Below are positions 1 to 5,821 of a DNA stretch of 6,145 bases, piece after piece. The position numbers were made by a program, and so were the translations under genes. The stretch's first letter is position 1; each line of letters opens with the position of its first letter. The notes under the pieces were generated by a model, which was not told where the DNA came from, made no database searches, and saw only the letters and a program-made list of their open reading frames with translations. Origin of the DNA: Deltaproteobacteria bacterium (GTDB taxonomy: Bacteria; Desulfobacterota_B; Binatia; Bin18); the NCBI GenBank assembly GCA_012271025.1, contig JAAXHF010000237.1:1-6145 (forward strand). The letters are read 5' to 3'.

Positions 1-267
1 CGCACGCTGATGTCCCGCTTCGTACCGGAGCAGCACGCTGCTGCCTTTTTTGGCCTGTTCGCCTTTTCCGGTAAGATTACCACCTTTGCCGGCCCCCTGC
101 TGCTAGGCATAGTGACCCAGGCAACGGGCAGCCAACGCCTGGGCGTGGCCACGGTGGTCGGATTTTTCGTTCTTGGTGGCTTGCTGCTGCTCACGGTGGA
201 CGAAAGACGCGGCATCAGAACGGGTCGGCAAACGGACCTACCCGACGACGCAGCGGACCGAACTTGA
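1..267 (+). CDS. MFS transporter, UMF1-type, C-terminal fragment (5' end outside window)
   Basis: The reading frame is open from base 1 and ends at TGA 265-267, so this is the last 88 residues of a gene that starts upstream. The visible part has the RTLMSRFVP start of a loop, then FFGLFAFSGKITTFAGPLL and a TGSQRLG turn, then a hydrophobic helix ending in LLLLTVDERRG. This pattern (FFGL.A.SGK...GPLL.G, then GSQR) is what I know from the last two membrane helices of UMF1/Atg22-like major facilitator permeases. A polar tail of about 20 residues follows. The substrate cannot be told; bacterial UMF1 members are mostly uncharacterised. It lies 90 nt upstream of the ABC operon on the same strand, so read-through transcription is possible but there is no functional link visible. 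ATG 10-12 is an internal methionine, not the true start. Confidence 0.8.
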   Translation, partial: RTLMSRFVPEQHAAAFFGLFAFSGKITTFAGPLLLGIVTQATGSQRLGVATVVGFFVLGGLLLLTVDERRGIRTGRQTDLPDDAADRT

Positions 268-357
268 CACCACTCACTCGAATAAGTCAGGATACCTGCC
301 ATTTGAAGGGTATAGATCGTCCGTATCCGCAGGCCCAGCCAGCTACGCAGGATCAAC
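268..357 (+). other. Intergenic leader before the ABC operon, with possible alternative small stem-loops
   Basis: This 90-nt gap probably carries the operon leader. GGATAC (290-295) can pair with GTATCC (323-328), and the overlapping ATACC (292-296) can pair instead with GGTAT (309-313); the two pairings exclude each other. Stems are only 5-6 bp, so chance is quite possible. A perfect TTGACA (264-269) overlaps the MFS stop codon, but no good -10 box lies 16-18 nt after it, so I do not call a promoter. No terminator for the upstream gene was seen. Confidence 0.3.
349..352 (+). promoter_or_regulatory. Ribosome binding site of the ATPase gene
   Basis: AGGA lies 5 nt before ATG 358-360. It supports this ATG as the start, which also matches the usual short N-terminal extension before the first beta strand of PotA-type ATPases. 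Confidence 0.55.
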
Positions 358-1458
358 ATGGCTTCAACCCATAATGCCCACGTCGAATTCGAGCGCGTGT
401 GTAAGAGCTATGACGGCCGGGTTCAAGTCGTGCGTGACCTGGACCTGACCGTGTACGAAGGGGAGTTTCTGACCCTGCTGGGGGCCTCGGGCTCGGGTAA
501 GACCACCTGCCTGATGATGCTGGCCGGCTTTGAAGTACCTACTTCGGGGACCATCCGTATCCGTGGGCGTTCGATGCACGACCTGCCGCCGCGCAAGCGG
601 GGTATTGGCGTGGTTTTTCAGAACTATGCGCTGTTTCCGCATATGACGGTTGGCGGCAATCTGGCGTTTCCGCTCGAAGTACGCGGGATTGACTCACAGC
701 AACGCCGGGAGCGCGTCCGGCGGGCGCTGCAACTCGTCCGCCTGGAGGGCCTTGAGGATCGCCGACCCACCGAATTGTCCGGCGGCCAGCAACAGCGTGT
801 GGCTATTGCCCGCGCCCTGGTGTTTGAGCCCAGCCTGGTGCTGATGGATGAGCCGCTCGGCGCCCTTGACCGCCGTTTGCGCGAGGAGATGCAGTATGAG
901 ATTCGGCGTATCCAGCGCAGCCTGGGGGTCACGGTCGTCTACGTCACCCATGACCAGCAGGAGGCGATGGTGCTGTCGGATCGGGTTGCCGTCTTTCGCC
1001 GCGGCCGTATAGAGCAGGTCGCCCTGCCGGAAACGCTGTACGAAGAGCCGGAACGCCCGTTCGTTGCCAGCTTCATTGGCGAAAACAACCTGCTGCACGG
1101 GCGGGTCCTCAGCGTTGAGCACGAGATCTCGCGGGTGGAGGCCGGCGGTCAGATCGTCCAGGCCTTCCAGGTCGGGCCGTGCAAGCCAGGTGACCCGGTC
1201 ACCCTGGCCATCCGTCCGGAGCGGGTCTGCCTCGCGCCCAAGCCGGAGCTGTACAGCAATCGGTTTGAGGCTGATATTCAGGACATTACCTTCCTGGGCG
1301 ACCACCTGCGCCTGCGGGTGGCCGTGTGTGGCAGCACAGATTTTATCATCAAGATCCCTAATATCGTCGGTCACGGCGCCGTGCTAGAGGGAGATCGAGT
1401 CCAGGTCGGCTGGACGCCGATCGATTGCCGGGCCCTGATACCGGACGAGAAAGAGTGA
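358..1458 (+). CDS. potA: ABC importer ATP-binding subunit, spermidine/putrescine (PotA) type
   Basis: A 366-residue cytoplasmic ATPase that would hydrolyse ATP to drive import through the two permeases encoded downstream. All nucleotide-binding motifs are intact: Walker A GASGSGKTT (residues 42-50), Q-loop Gln88 in VVFQNYALFPHMTV, signature LSGGQQQR (140-147), Walker B VLMDEP (161-166, catalytic Glu165), D-loop ALD (169-171) and H-loop His198 in THDQ. The C-terminal ~125 residues, with GENNLLHGRV and LAIRPERV (283-290), form the TOBE regulatory region typical of the PotA/FbpC/CysA group. Length matches PotA (about 370-380). It is the first gene of the operon, and its TGA overlaps the first base of a 46-bp inverted repeat element. 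The close fit of the neighbouring PotD- and PotB/C-like genes favours a polyamine or related organic cation as substrate, but the ATPase itself does not define it. The symbol marks the family, not a proven substrate. Confidence 0.95.
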   Translation: MASTHNAHVEFERVCKSYDGRVQVVRDLDLTVYEGEFLTLLGASGSGKTTCLMMLAGFEVPTSGTIRIRGRSMHDLPPRKRGIGVVFQNYALFPHMTVGGNLAFPLEVRGIDSQQRRERVRRALQLVRLEGLEDRRPTELSGGQQQRVAIARALVFEPSLVLMDEPLGALDRRLREEMQYEIRRIQRSLGVTVVYVTHDQQEAMVLSDRVAVFRRGRIEQVALPETLYEEPERPFVASFIGENNLLHGRVLSVEHEISRVEAGGQIVQAFQVGPCKPGDPVTLAIRPERVCLAPKPELYSNRFEADIQDITFLGDHLRLRVAVCGSTDFIIKIPNIVGHGAVLEGDRVQVGWTPIDCRALIPDEKE

Positions 1459-1503
1459 ACGTGTCCAGCATCTCATGTCTATTGGAGGACACGTTTATTC
1501 TTT
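1458..1503 (+). repeat. Inverted repeat element, copy 1 (46 bp), upstream of the binding-protein gene
   Basis: This segment is nearly identical to the reverse complement of 2635-2680: 42 of 45 aligned positions match, with one single-base indel on each side. Its ends form a perfect 9-bp palindrome, AACGTGTCC (1458-1466) with GGACACGTT (1487-1495), enclosing a 20-nt loop, followed by TATTCTTT. It begins in the stop codon of the ATPase gene and ends directly at the ribosome binding site of the binding-protein gene. It may act as an RNA hairpin in the operon mRNA, or be one arm of a mobilised or invertible unit. I do not recognise it as a named repeat family. Confidence 0.85.
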
Positions 1504-1509
1504 GAGGAG
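1504..1509 (+). promoter_or_regulatory. Ribosome binding site of the binding-protein gene
   Basis: GAGGAG lies 8 nt before ATG 1518-1520, the strongest Shine-Dalgarno match in the operon. It sits immediately after, not inside, the hairpin of repeat copy 1, so it should remain accessible. This agrees with the need for more binding protein than membrane subunits. Confidence 0.75.
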
Positions 1510-1517
1510 TAGACAGT

Positions 1518-2633
1518 ATGACATCCAGCCCACATCGCGACCGAATCTGCCCGGCAGTCTACGCTACGGCACTTGTTTTGCTGGCCAGCCTGAGTTGGAG
1601 CCGCCCGGCTGCTGGTAATGAAGCGCTCACTTTGGTCTCTTGGGGAGGCTCCTACGCCCGCGCCTGCCAGAAGGCGTATAACGAGCCCTTTACCGCGGAA
1701 ACGGGCATTGAGGTTCGTCTGGAATCCTATAACGGCGGCCTGGCCCAAATCCGCGCTCAGGTAGAGACCGGTAAGGTCCACTGGGACCTAGTTGATCTGG
1801 AGATGGCCGACGCGGCGCGGGGCTGTGACGAGGGGCTGCTCGAACCGATCGTCGTAGCCGACCTGCCCCCGGCACCGGACGGGACCCCTGCGGTGGACGA
1901 CTTCTTCCCTGATATGATCACCGAATGCGGTGTCGGCATGCTGTTCTACTCCACGGTGTATGCCTATAACCCGACCCACCTGCCCGGCCCCAAACCGACG
2001 ACGATCCAGGACTTTTTTGACTTGGAGAAATTCCCCGGCCGTCGCGGCATGCGCCGCAGCCCGCTGGTTAATCTGGAGTTCGCATTGATGGCCGACGGCG
2101 TGCCCGTGGATCAGGTGTATGCGACGCTGGATACGCCGGAGGGCGTGGACCGGGCCTTTCGCCAGCTTGACACGATCAAGGAGCACATCGTCTGGTGGGA
2201 AGCCGGAGCCCAGCCGCCGCAGATGCTGGCCGACGGTGAGGTCGTGATGAGCACGGCCTATAACGGCCGCATCTTTAATGCCCAGGTCTTGGAAAACCAG
2301 CCCTTTGTGATTGTCTGGGACGGCCAAGTGCTGGACCACGGCATCCTCGGTATTGTCGCCGATACGCCCAAGTTGGAAGCGGCCCGGAAGTTCCTCACCT
2401 TTGCAACGCGAACCGAGTCCCTGGCCGCGGTCGGGCGCTATATCGCCTATAGTCCCGCCCGGAGGTCGGGAGCGGCCCTGATTGCCACCCATCTCGAAAC
2501 CGGGGTGGACATGAAGCCGCATATGCCGAACAGTCCCGCAAACGTCGCCCACGCCCTGAGCCATGACTGGCGGTGGTGGAGAGATCACGGCGACGAGATG
2601 AACGAGCGCTTCAGCGCGTGGCTGGCTCGCTGA
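1518..2633 (+). CDS. potD: Periplasmic substrate-binding protein of polyamine-type ABC importer (PotD family)
   Basis: A 371-residue exported protein expected to capture ligand in the periplasm and deliver it to the two permeases. Residues 1-33 look like a Sec signal peptide: basic start (HRDR), hydrophobic core VYATALVLLASLSW, and likely cleavage near PAAG|NEA. There is no lipobox, so it should be soluble. The mature start LTLVSWGGSY, then YNGGLAQIRAQVETG and WDLVDLE, is typical of the PotD-like family of type 2 binding proteins. Cys103 (RGCDEGLLEP) and Cys137 (TECGVG) could form a disulphide. The segments TTIQDFFDLEKFPGRRG (161-177), WWEAGAQPPQ (226-235) and AYNGRIFNA (247-255) probably line the ligand cleft. 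I recall this pattern from alphaproteobacterial putrescine/spermidine-type importers. The exact ligand is inferred. The gene is precisely flanked by two inverted copies of a 46-bp element, unlike the tight spacing elsewhere in the operon. Confidence 0.92.
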   Translation: MTSSPHRDRICPAVYATALVLLASLSWSRPAAGNEALTLVSWGGSYARACQKAYNEPFTAETGIEVRLESYNGGLAQIRAQVETGKVHWDLVDLEMADAARGCDEGLLEPIVVADLPPAPDGTPAVDDFFPDMITECGVGMLFYSTVYAYNPTHLPGPKPTTIQDFFDLEKFPGRRGMRRSPLVNLEFALMADGVPVDQVYATLDTPEGVDRAFRQLDTIKEHIVWWEAGAQPPQMLADGEVVMSTAYNGRIFNAQVLENQPFVIVWDGQVLDHGILGIVADTPKLEAARKFLTFATRTESLAAVGRYIAYSPARRSGAALIATHLETGVDMKPHMPNSPANVAHALSHDWRWWRDHGDEMNERFSAWLAR

Positions 2634-2634
2634 A

Positions 2635-2680
2635 AAAGAGTAAACGTGTCCCCCAATAGACATGCAGAGGCTGGCACGTT
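2635..2680 (-). repeat. Inverted repeat element, copy 2 (46 bp), at the binding-protein/permease junction
   Basis: The reverse complement of this segment matches 1458-1503, including the shared core CATGTCTATTGG and the end GGACACGTTTA. Differences are three substitutions and two 1-nt indels. It begins one base after the TGA of the binding-protein gene and runs into the first 12 codons of the next gene. The downstream permease therefore takes its start codon and N-terminal residues from the repeat, which suggests that the element was inserted or duplicated here, or that the N-terminus evolved from it. Confidence 0.85.
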
Positions 2681-2688
2681 TATTTTTT
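2641..2688 (+). terminator. Hairpin plus T-tract: candidate partial terminator or translational gate before the permease
   Basis: TAAACGTG (2641-2648) pairs perfectly with CACGTTTA (2675-2682). The stem can extend by CC/GG (2650-2651 with 2673-2674) past one bulged T, and six T follow at 2683-2688. This has the shape of an intrinsic terminator, but the stem is AT-rich at its base and it lies inside the operon, so partial termination or mRNA 3'-end protection is more likely than a full stop. The GTG start codon of the permease (2646-2648) is inside the 5' arm, so the hairpin would also hide the start until ribosomes finishing the binding-protein gene open it. The function is inferred. Confidence 0.45.
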
Positions 2689-3869
2689 CCGGTCCACAGC
2701 TCCGTGCCGTAGGGCTGGTGCTGCCGCTGGTCGCCTTTATCGGGCTGACCTTTGTCGCGCCGCTGGCGACCATGCTGTCGCGTAGCGTGTATGACCCGGT
2801 GGTAGCTGATGCGCTGCCCGAAACCTTGGGTCTGTTGCAGAATTGGGACGGCGTGCACGTCCCGCCCGAGCCGGTGTTCGAGACGATCGCTCGCGAACTG
2901 CGCAGAGCGCGTCAGGAGCGCAGCCTGGGGCGGGTTGCCACCCGTATCAACCGCGTACACGGTGGCCTGCGGAGCGTCATCACCCGCACGGCGCGACGCG
3001 TGCGCGAAGCGGAAGGTCCGTCGTGGCGTGACACGCTGGTCGGCATCCACGCGGCCTGGGACGAGGTGCAAACCTGGCACGCGATTCGTTACGCCGGCGA
3101 GCGCTTCACTGCGCGCCACTATTTACACGCCCTGGACCTGGAACGCCGCAGCGACAGCCACATCGCTCCACGACCGGACGAGTATCGCGTCTATCTGTCG
3201 CTGCTGTGGCGGACCTTGGTCGTGAGCCTGAGTTTGACCGGGCTGTGCCTGCTGCTCGGTTATCCGATCGCCTATCTGATCGCCCACGCCCCACCGCAGC
3301 GGGCAAATCTCTTGCTGCTGCTGGTGCTGGTGCCGTTCTGGACCTCCTTGCTGGTGCGCACGACCGCCTGGATCGTCCTGCTCCAGACCCAGGGAGTGAT
3401 CAACAGCACGCTCGTCACGCTCGGCCTGATCGCCGACAATAGCCGCCTCGCCATGATCTACAATATGACCGGTACCGTGGTCGCCATGACCCACGTCCTG
3501 CTGCCTTTCATGGTGCTGCCGCTGTATGCGGTCATGCGCACCATCCCACGGCTGCATATGAGTGCGGCAGCTTCGCTGGGCGCGAGCGCGATCCAGGCAT
3601 TCTGGCGGGTCTATTGGCCGCAGACTTTGCCTGGTGTTGGCGCCGGCTCGCTGCTGGTTTTTATCCTGGCGATCGGCTATTACATCACGCCCGCCCTGGT
3701 CGGCGGCCGGAGCGGCCAGCTCATTTCCAATATGATTGCCTACCATATGCAGACCTCCTTGAACTGGGGACTGGCCGCGGCAATCGGCGGTCTGCTGCTG
3801 GCCTTCGTCCTGGTGCTGTATCTGGTGTACGACCGTCTGGTGGGAATCGAACGGATGAGGTTAGGTTGA
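2646..3869 (+). CDS. potB: ABC importer permease 1 (PotB type) with an enlarged first periplasmic loop
   Basis: A 407-residue inner-membrane subunit. Start GTG 2646 is the only plausible one: the frame is closed by TGA 2631-2633 upstream, and the next GTG (codon 25) would cut into the first helix. GAG at 2638-2640 is a weak ribosome binding site. Approximate helices: 22-45, 187-214, 221-247, 271-296, 331-352 and 374-396. The EAA-type loop that contacts the ATPase is at 306-330 (AAASLGAS...FWRVYWPQTLPG). PotB is usually about 280 residues; the excess is a ~140-residue stretch (46-186) between helices 1 and 2, predicted periplasmic, with a charged Arg-rich part (13 Arg in residues 83-120) and a WHAIRYAGERFTARHYLHALDL segment. 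I recall similar long-loop permeases paired with this type of binding protein in Alphaproteobacteria. It lies 12 nt after the binding-protein stop and 1 nt before the second permease. Confidence 0.92.
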   Translation: MSPNRHAEAGTFIFSGPQLRAVGLVLPLVAFIGLTFVAPLATMLSRSVYDPVVADALPETLGLLQNWDGVHVPPEPVFETIARELRRARQERSLGRVATRINRVHGGLRSVITRTARRVREAEGPSWRDTLVGIHAAWDEVQTWHAIRYAGERFTARHYLHALDLERRSDSHIAPRPDEYRVYLSLLWRTLVVSLSLTGLCLLLGYPIAYLIAHAPPQRANLLLLLVLVPFWTSLLVRTTAWIVLLQTQGVINSTLVTLGLIADNSRLAMIYNMTGTVVAMTHVLLPFMVLPLYAVMRTIPRLHMSAAASLGASAIQAFWRVYWPQTLPGVGAGSLLVFILAIGYYITPALVGGRSGQLISNMIAYHMQTSLNWGLAAAIGGLLLAFVLVLYLVYDRLVGIERMRLG

Positions 3870-3870
3870 G

Positions 3871-4695
3871 ATGACACCGAGAGGAGCCTGGGAGCGTGCC
3901 GGCCGGACTGCCTACCTGGCCTTCTGTACTGCGGTGTTCGTGTTTCTGATCGCGCCGATTGTGGTCATCGTCCCGCTCAGTTTTAACGCCGAACCCTACT
4001 TTACCTTTACCGAAGGGATGCTGCGTCTGGAGTCCTCCGCCTATTCGCTCCGCTGGTACCAGAGTGTAATGGGCGACCCGGAATGGAGGCACGCCCTGCT
4101 CAACAGCCTGTTCATCGGTCTGGCGGCCACCGCGCTCGCGACCACGCTTGGTACGCTGGCGGCCCTGGGACTGACGCATCCCGCCCTGCCGGGCCGCTCG
4201 GCGATCATGGGCCTGTTGATCTCGCCGATGATTACCCCGGTGATTATCTCGGCCGCGGGTATGTTCTTCTTCTACTCGAACCTAGGTCTGACTCAGACCC
4301 ACCTGGGGCTCATCCTGGCCCACGCCACGCTGGGTACGCCGTTCGTCGTTATCACGGTGACCGCGACGCTGTCCGGTTTCGACTCCAACCTGTATCGCGC
4401 AGCGGCCAGTCTGGGCGCCGGGCCGCTGCGGACGTTCCGGCGCGTCGTGCTGCCGCTGATCGCCCCAGGCGTGATTTCCGGGGCCTTGTTTGCGTTTGCC
4501 ACCTCGTTCGACGAAGTGGTGACGGTGCTGTTCATGGGCGGCCTGGAGCAGCGCACCGTACCGCGCCAGATGTGGACCGGTATCCGTGAGCAGATCAGTC
4601 CGGCGATTCTGGCGGTGGCGACCCTGCTGATCGCCTTCTCCCTGCTGTTCATGCTGAGCGTGGAATGGCTGCGCCGACGGGCGGGAACGCGCTAG
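3871..4695 (+). CDS. potC: ABC importer permease 2 (PotC type)
   Basis: A 274-residue inner-membrane subunit, the usual PotC length, which would pair with the preceding PotB-type subunit to form the channel. Approximate helices: 13-37, 74-101, 109-133, 142-166, 198-220 and 243-266. The EAA loop is clear at 176-200 (YRAAASLGAGPLRTFRRVVLPLIAPG), the coupling site for the ATPase. SFNAEPYFTF after helix 1 and the SLRWYQSV...EWRHALLNSL segment are typical of the family, as is FATSFDEVVTVLFMGG near the end of helix 5. The ATG follows the TGA of the previous gene by one base, with AGG at 3863-3865 as a likely ribosome binding site inside that gene, so the two are probably translationally coupled. 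This is the last gene of the importer operon. Nothing is truncated. Confidence 0.94.
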   Translation: MTPRGAWERAGRTAYLAFCTAVFVFLIAPIVVIVPLSFNAEPYFTFTEGMLRLESSAYSLRWYQSVMGDPEWRHALLNSLFIGLAATALATTLGTLAALGLTHPALPGRSAIMGLLISPMITPVIISAAGMFFFYSNLGLTQTHLGLILAHATLGTPFVVITVTATLSGFDSNLYRAAASLGAGPLRTFRRVVLPLIAPGVISGALFAFATSFDEVVTVLFMGGLEQRTVPRQMWTGIREQISPAILAVATLLIAFSLLFMLSVEWLRRRAGTR

Positions 4696-4807
4696 CCCAG
4701 CTCGCCATCACCCAAGAAACAGGAGGCCCAGGCGGCCGATTGCAGCCTTCGTTTTATGGTCTATCGAGCTTGTAGGCAGCAGGGAGATCAGGAACAATAG
4801 AAACATC
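4696..4807 (+). other. Intergenic region between permease 2 and the rho-like gene
   Basis: This 112-nt gap holds no small gene I can support. GGCC (4725-4728) and GGCC (4734-4737) could form a 4-bp stem, but no T-tract follows, so no terminator is called. AGGGAG (4781-4786) and AGGA (4790-4793) are possible ribosome binding sites, but both are farther from ATG 4808 than usual (21 and 14 nt). No convincing sigma-70 promoter was found. The gap is far too short to encode the missing Rho RNA-binding domain, and the frame of the rho-like gene stays open upstream through it without a standard start codon. Confidence 0.4.
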
Positions 4808-5788
4808 ATGCGTAAGAACAGGCGGCAGCGGGGGAGAGGCGGGAGAGCACAGCCAGGGGGACGGAATCATCGGGCCCACACAAGGCAGCGGGGACAGCGG
4901 AACGGACCGCCCGAGCCGTCAGCCGCGCTGCAAGAATTTCAGAGTCGGGTCCCGATTGCACCTAACCGGAAGATTCAGCTTGTTGGGCCGGATACGCCCC
5001 TGACTATCCGTATGCTGGATGTGTTCTGTCCGATTGGATTTGGCCAGCGCGCCATTATCCTCGCACCGCCTAAAACCGGTAAGACGACCTTCTTAAAAGA
5101 CTTGTGCGTGGCGGCGGCGGTCGGGGCTCCGCAAGCAATCTTGTACAGCCTGCTGATTGACGAACGGCCCGAGGAGGTGACCGACTTTCGCCGGGCCGTC
5201 CCGGCTGAGGTGTTTGCGTCCTCGAATGATCGTTCGCTGGAAGAACATCTGGAGACCGCCGCGACGTGCCTGGAGCAGGCGGTTGAAAGCGCCTTGCAGG
5301 ATAAGGATGTGATCGTTGTCCTGGACTCGCTGACCCGCCTGGGCCGGGCTCACAATCTCAATACGGCCACCGGACGGACGATGAGCGGCGGTATTGACGC
5401 CAATGCGCTGGAAATCCCCAAACGGTTGTTTGGTGCCGCCCGACAGCTTGAAGAAGGCGGCTCGCTGACCATCGTAGCGACCTGCCTGATTGACACGGGC
5501 AGTCGCATGGATGAGGTCATTGCCCAGGAATTCAAGGGGACGGGCAATATGGAGTTGCTGCTCGATCGGCGCCTGGCCGACCGGCGGCTGTTCCCGGCTA
5601 TTGATATTGCGGCCTCAGGCACCCGCAAAGAGGAACAACTGCTCGACCCCGATACGCTCAAAATGGCCCGTTTGCTGCGCCGTCAGGTTGCCGCGCTGCC
5701 GACCGTGGAGGCAACCCAGGCGGTGTTGGCGGCCTTTGAGAAAGCGGAATCCAACGCCGCGCTGGTAGCCCAGTTTGCCGCGGTCTGA
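4808..5788 (+). CDS. rho: Rho-like transcription termination ATPase lacking the N-terminal RNA-binding domain
   Basis: A 326-residue RecA-fold hexameric helicase homologue; Rho is usually about 420 residues. The catalytic core is complete: Walker A APPKTGKTT (86-94), catalytic-Glu motif LLIDERPEEVTD (115-126, Glu119), Walker B VVLDSLTRLGRA (170-181, Asp173), Q-loop MSGGIDANAL (192-201), R-loop DTGSRMDEV (229-237) and FKGTGNMEL (242-250). Arg260 and Arg273 match E. coli Arg353 and the arginine finger Arg366 by motif (RLFPAID, SGTRKEE). The C-terminus is full length. Homology starts at residue ~44 (FQSRVPIAPNRKI), equivalent to E. coli FENLTPLHANSRL just after the cold-shock/OB domain. The primary RNA-binding domain and N-terminal helix bundle are missing. 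In their place is a basic tail (residues 2-35) of mostly Arg, Gly, Gln and Asn. The 112-nt gap upstream cannot hold the missing part. It may be an accessory paralogue that binds RNA through the tail and central pore, or a decayed copy; strong conservation of the core favours a working protein. The start is fairly uncertain because the ribosome binding site is poor. Confidence 0.9.
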   Translation: MRKNRRQRGRGGRAQPGGRNHRAHTRQRGQRNGPPEPSAALQEFQSRVPIAPNRKIQLVGPDTPLTIRMLDVFCPIGFGQRAIILAPPKTGKTTFLKDLCVAAAVGAPQAILYSLLIDERPEEVTDFRRAVPAEVFASSNDRSLEEHLETAATCLEQAVESALQDKDVIVVLDSLTRLGRAHNLNTATGRTMSGGIDANALEIPKRLFGAARQLEEGGSLTIVATCLIDTGSRMDEVIAQEFKGTGNMELLLDRRLADRRLFPAIDIAASGTRKEEQLLDPDTLKMARLLRRQVAALPTVEATQAVLAAFEKAESNAALVAQFAAV

Positions 5789-5821
5789 GCCCGTGTCCCA
5801 AGGTAGGCGTGGGTCTCCGCG

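Noticed and set aside
264..296. Perfect TTGACA -35 box overlapping the MFS stop codon
   Set aside because: No acceptable -10 hexamer at 16-18 nt; the nearest candidate GATACC is 21 nt away, so a sigma-70 promoter cannot be supported.
694..1374. 226-codon minus-strand open frame opposite the ATPase gene
   Set aside because: It fully overlaps a gene with all ABC motifs and shows no recognisable domain; a shadow frame.
1788..3119. 443-codon open frame on the minus strand across the binding-protein gene and the permease start
   Set aside because: It lies opposite two genes with clear family motifs, its product is rich in Arg, His, Gln and Gly without domains I know, and GC-rich DNA often gives such long antisense frames.
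3123..3746. 207-codon minus-strand open frame opposite permease 1
   Set aside because: It is rich in Gln, Arg, His and Asp, as expected from the antisense of Leu/Val-rich membrane helices; no independent support.
4770..4798. Possible promoter TTGTAG - 17 nt - AACAAT before the rho-like gene
   Set aside because: Both boxes match the consensus poorly and transcription would start almost at the ATG.
4691..4807. Upstream extension of the rho-like frame to recover the missing RNA-binding domain
   Set aside because: The frame is open but has no ATG, GTG or TTG in the gap, and the sequence before it is the permease gene in another frame.
5779..5821. Imperfect inverted match CGCGG...CCGCG between the convergent rho-like and RidA-family genes as a two-way terminator
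   Set aside because: The stem is interrupted by mismatches and no T-tract follows on either strand.
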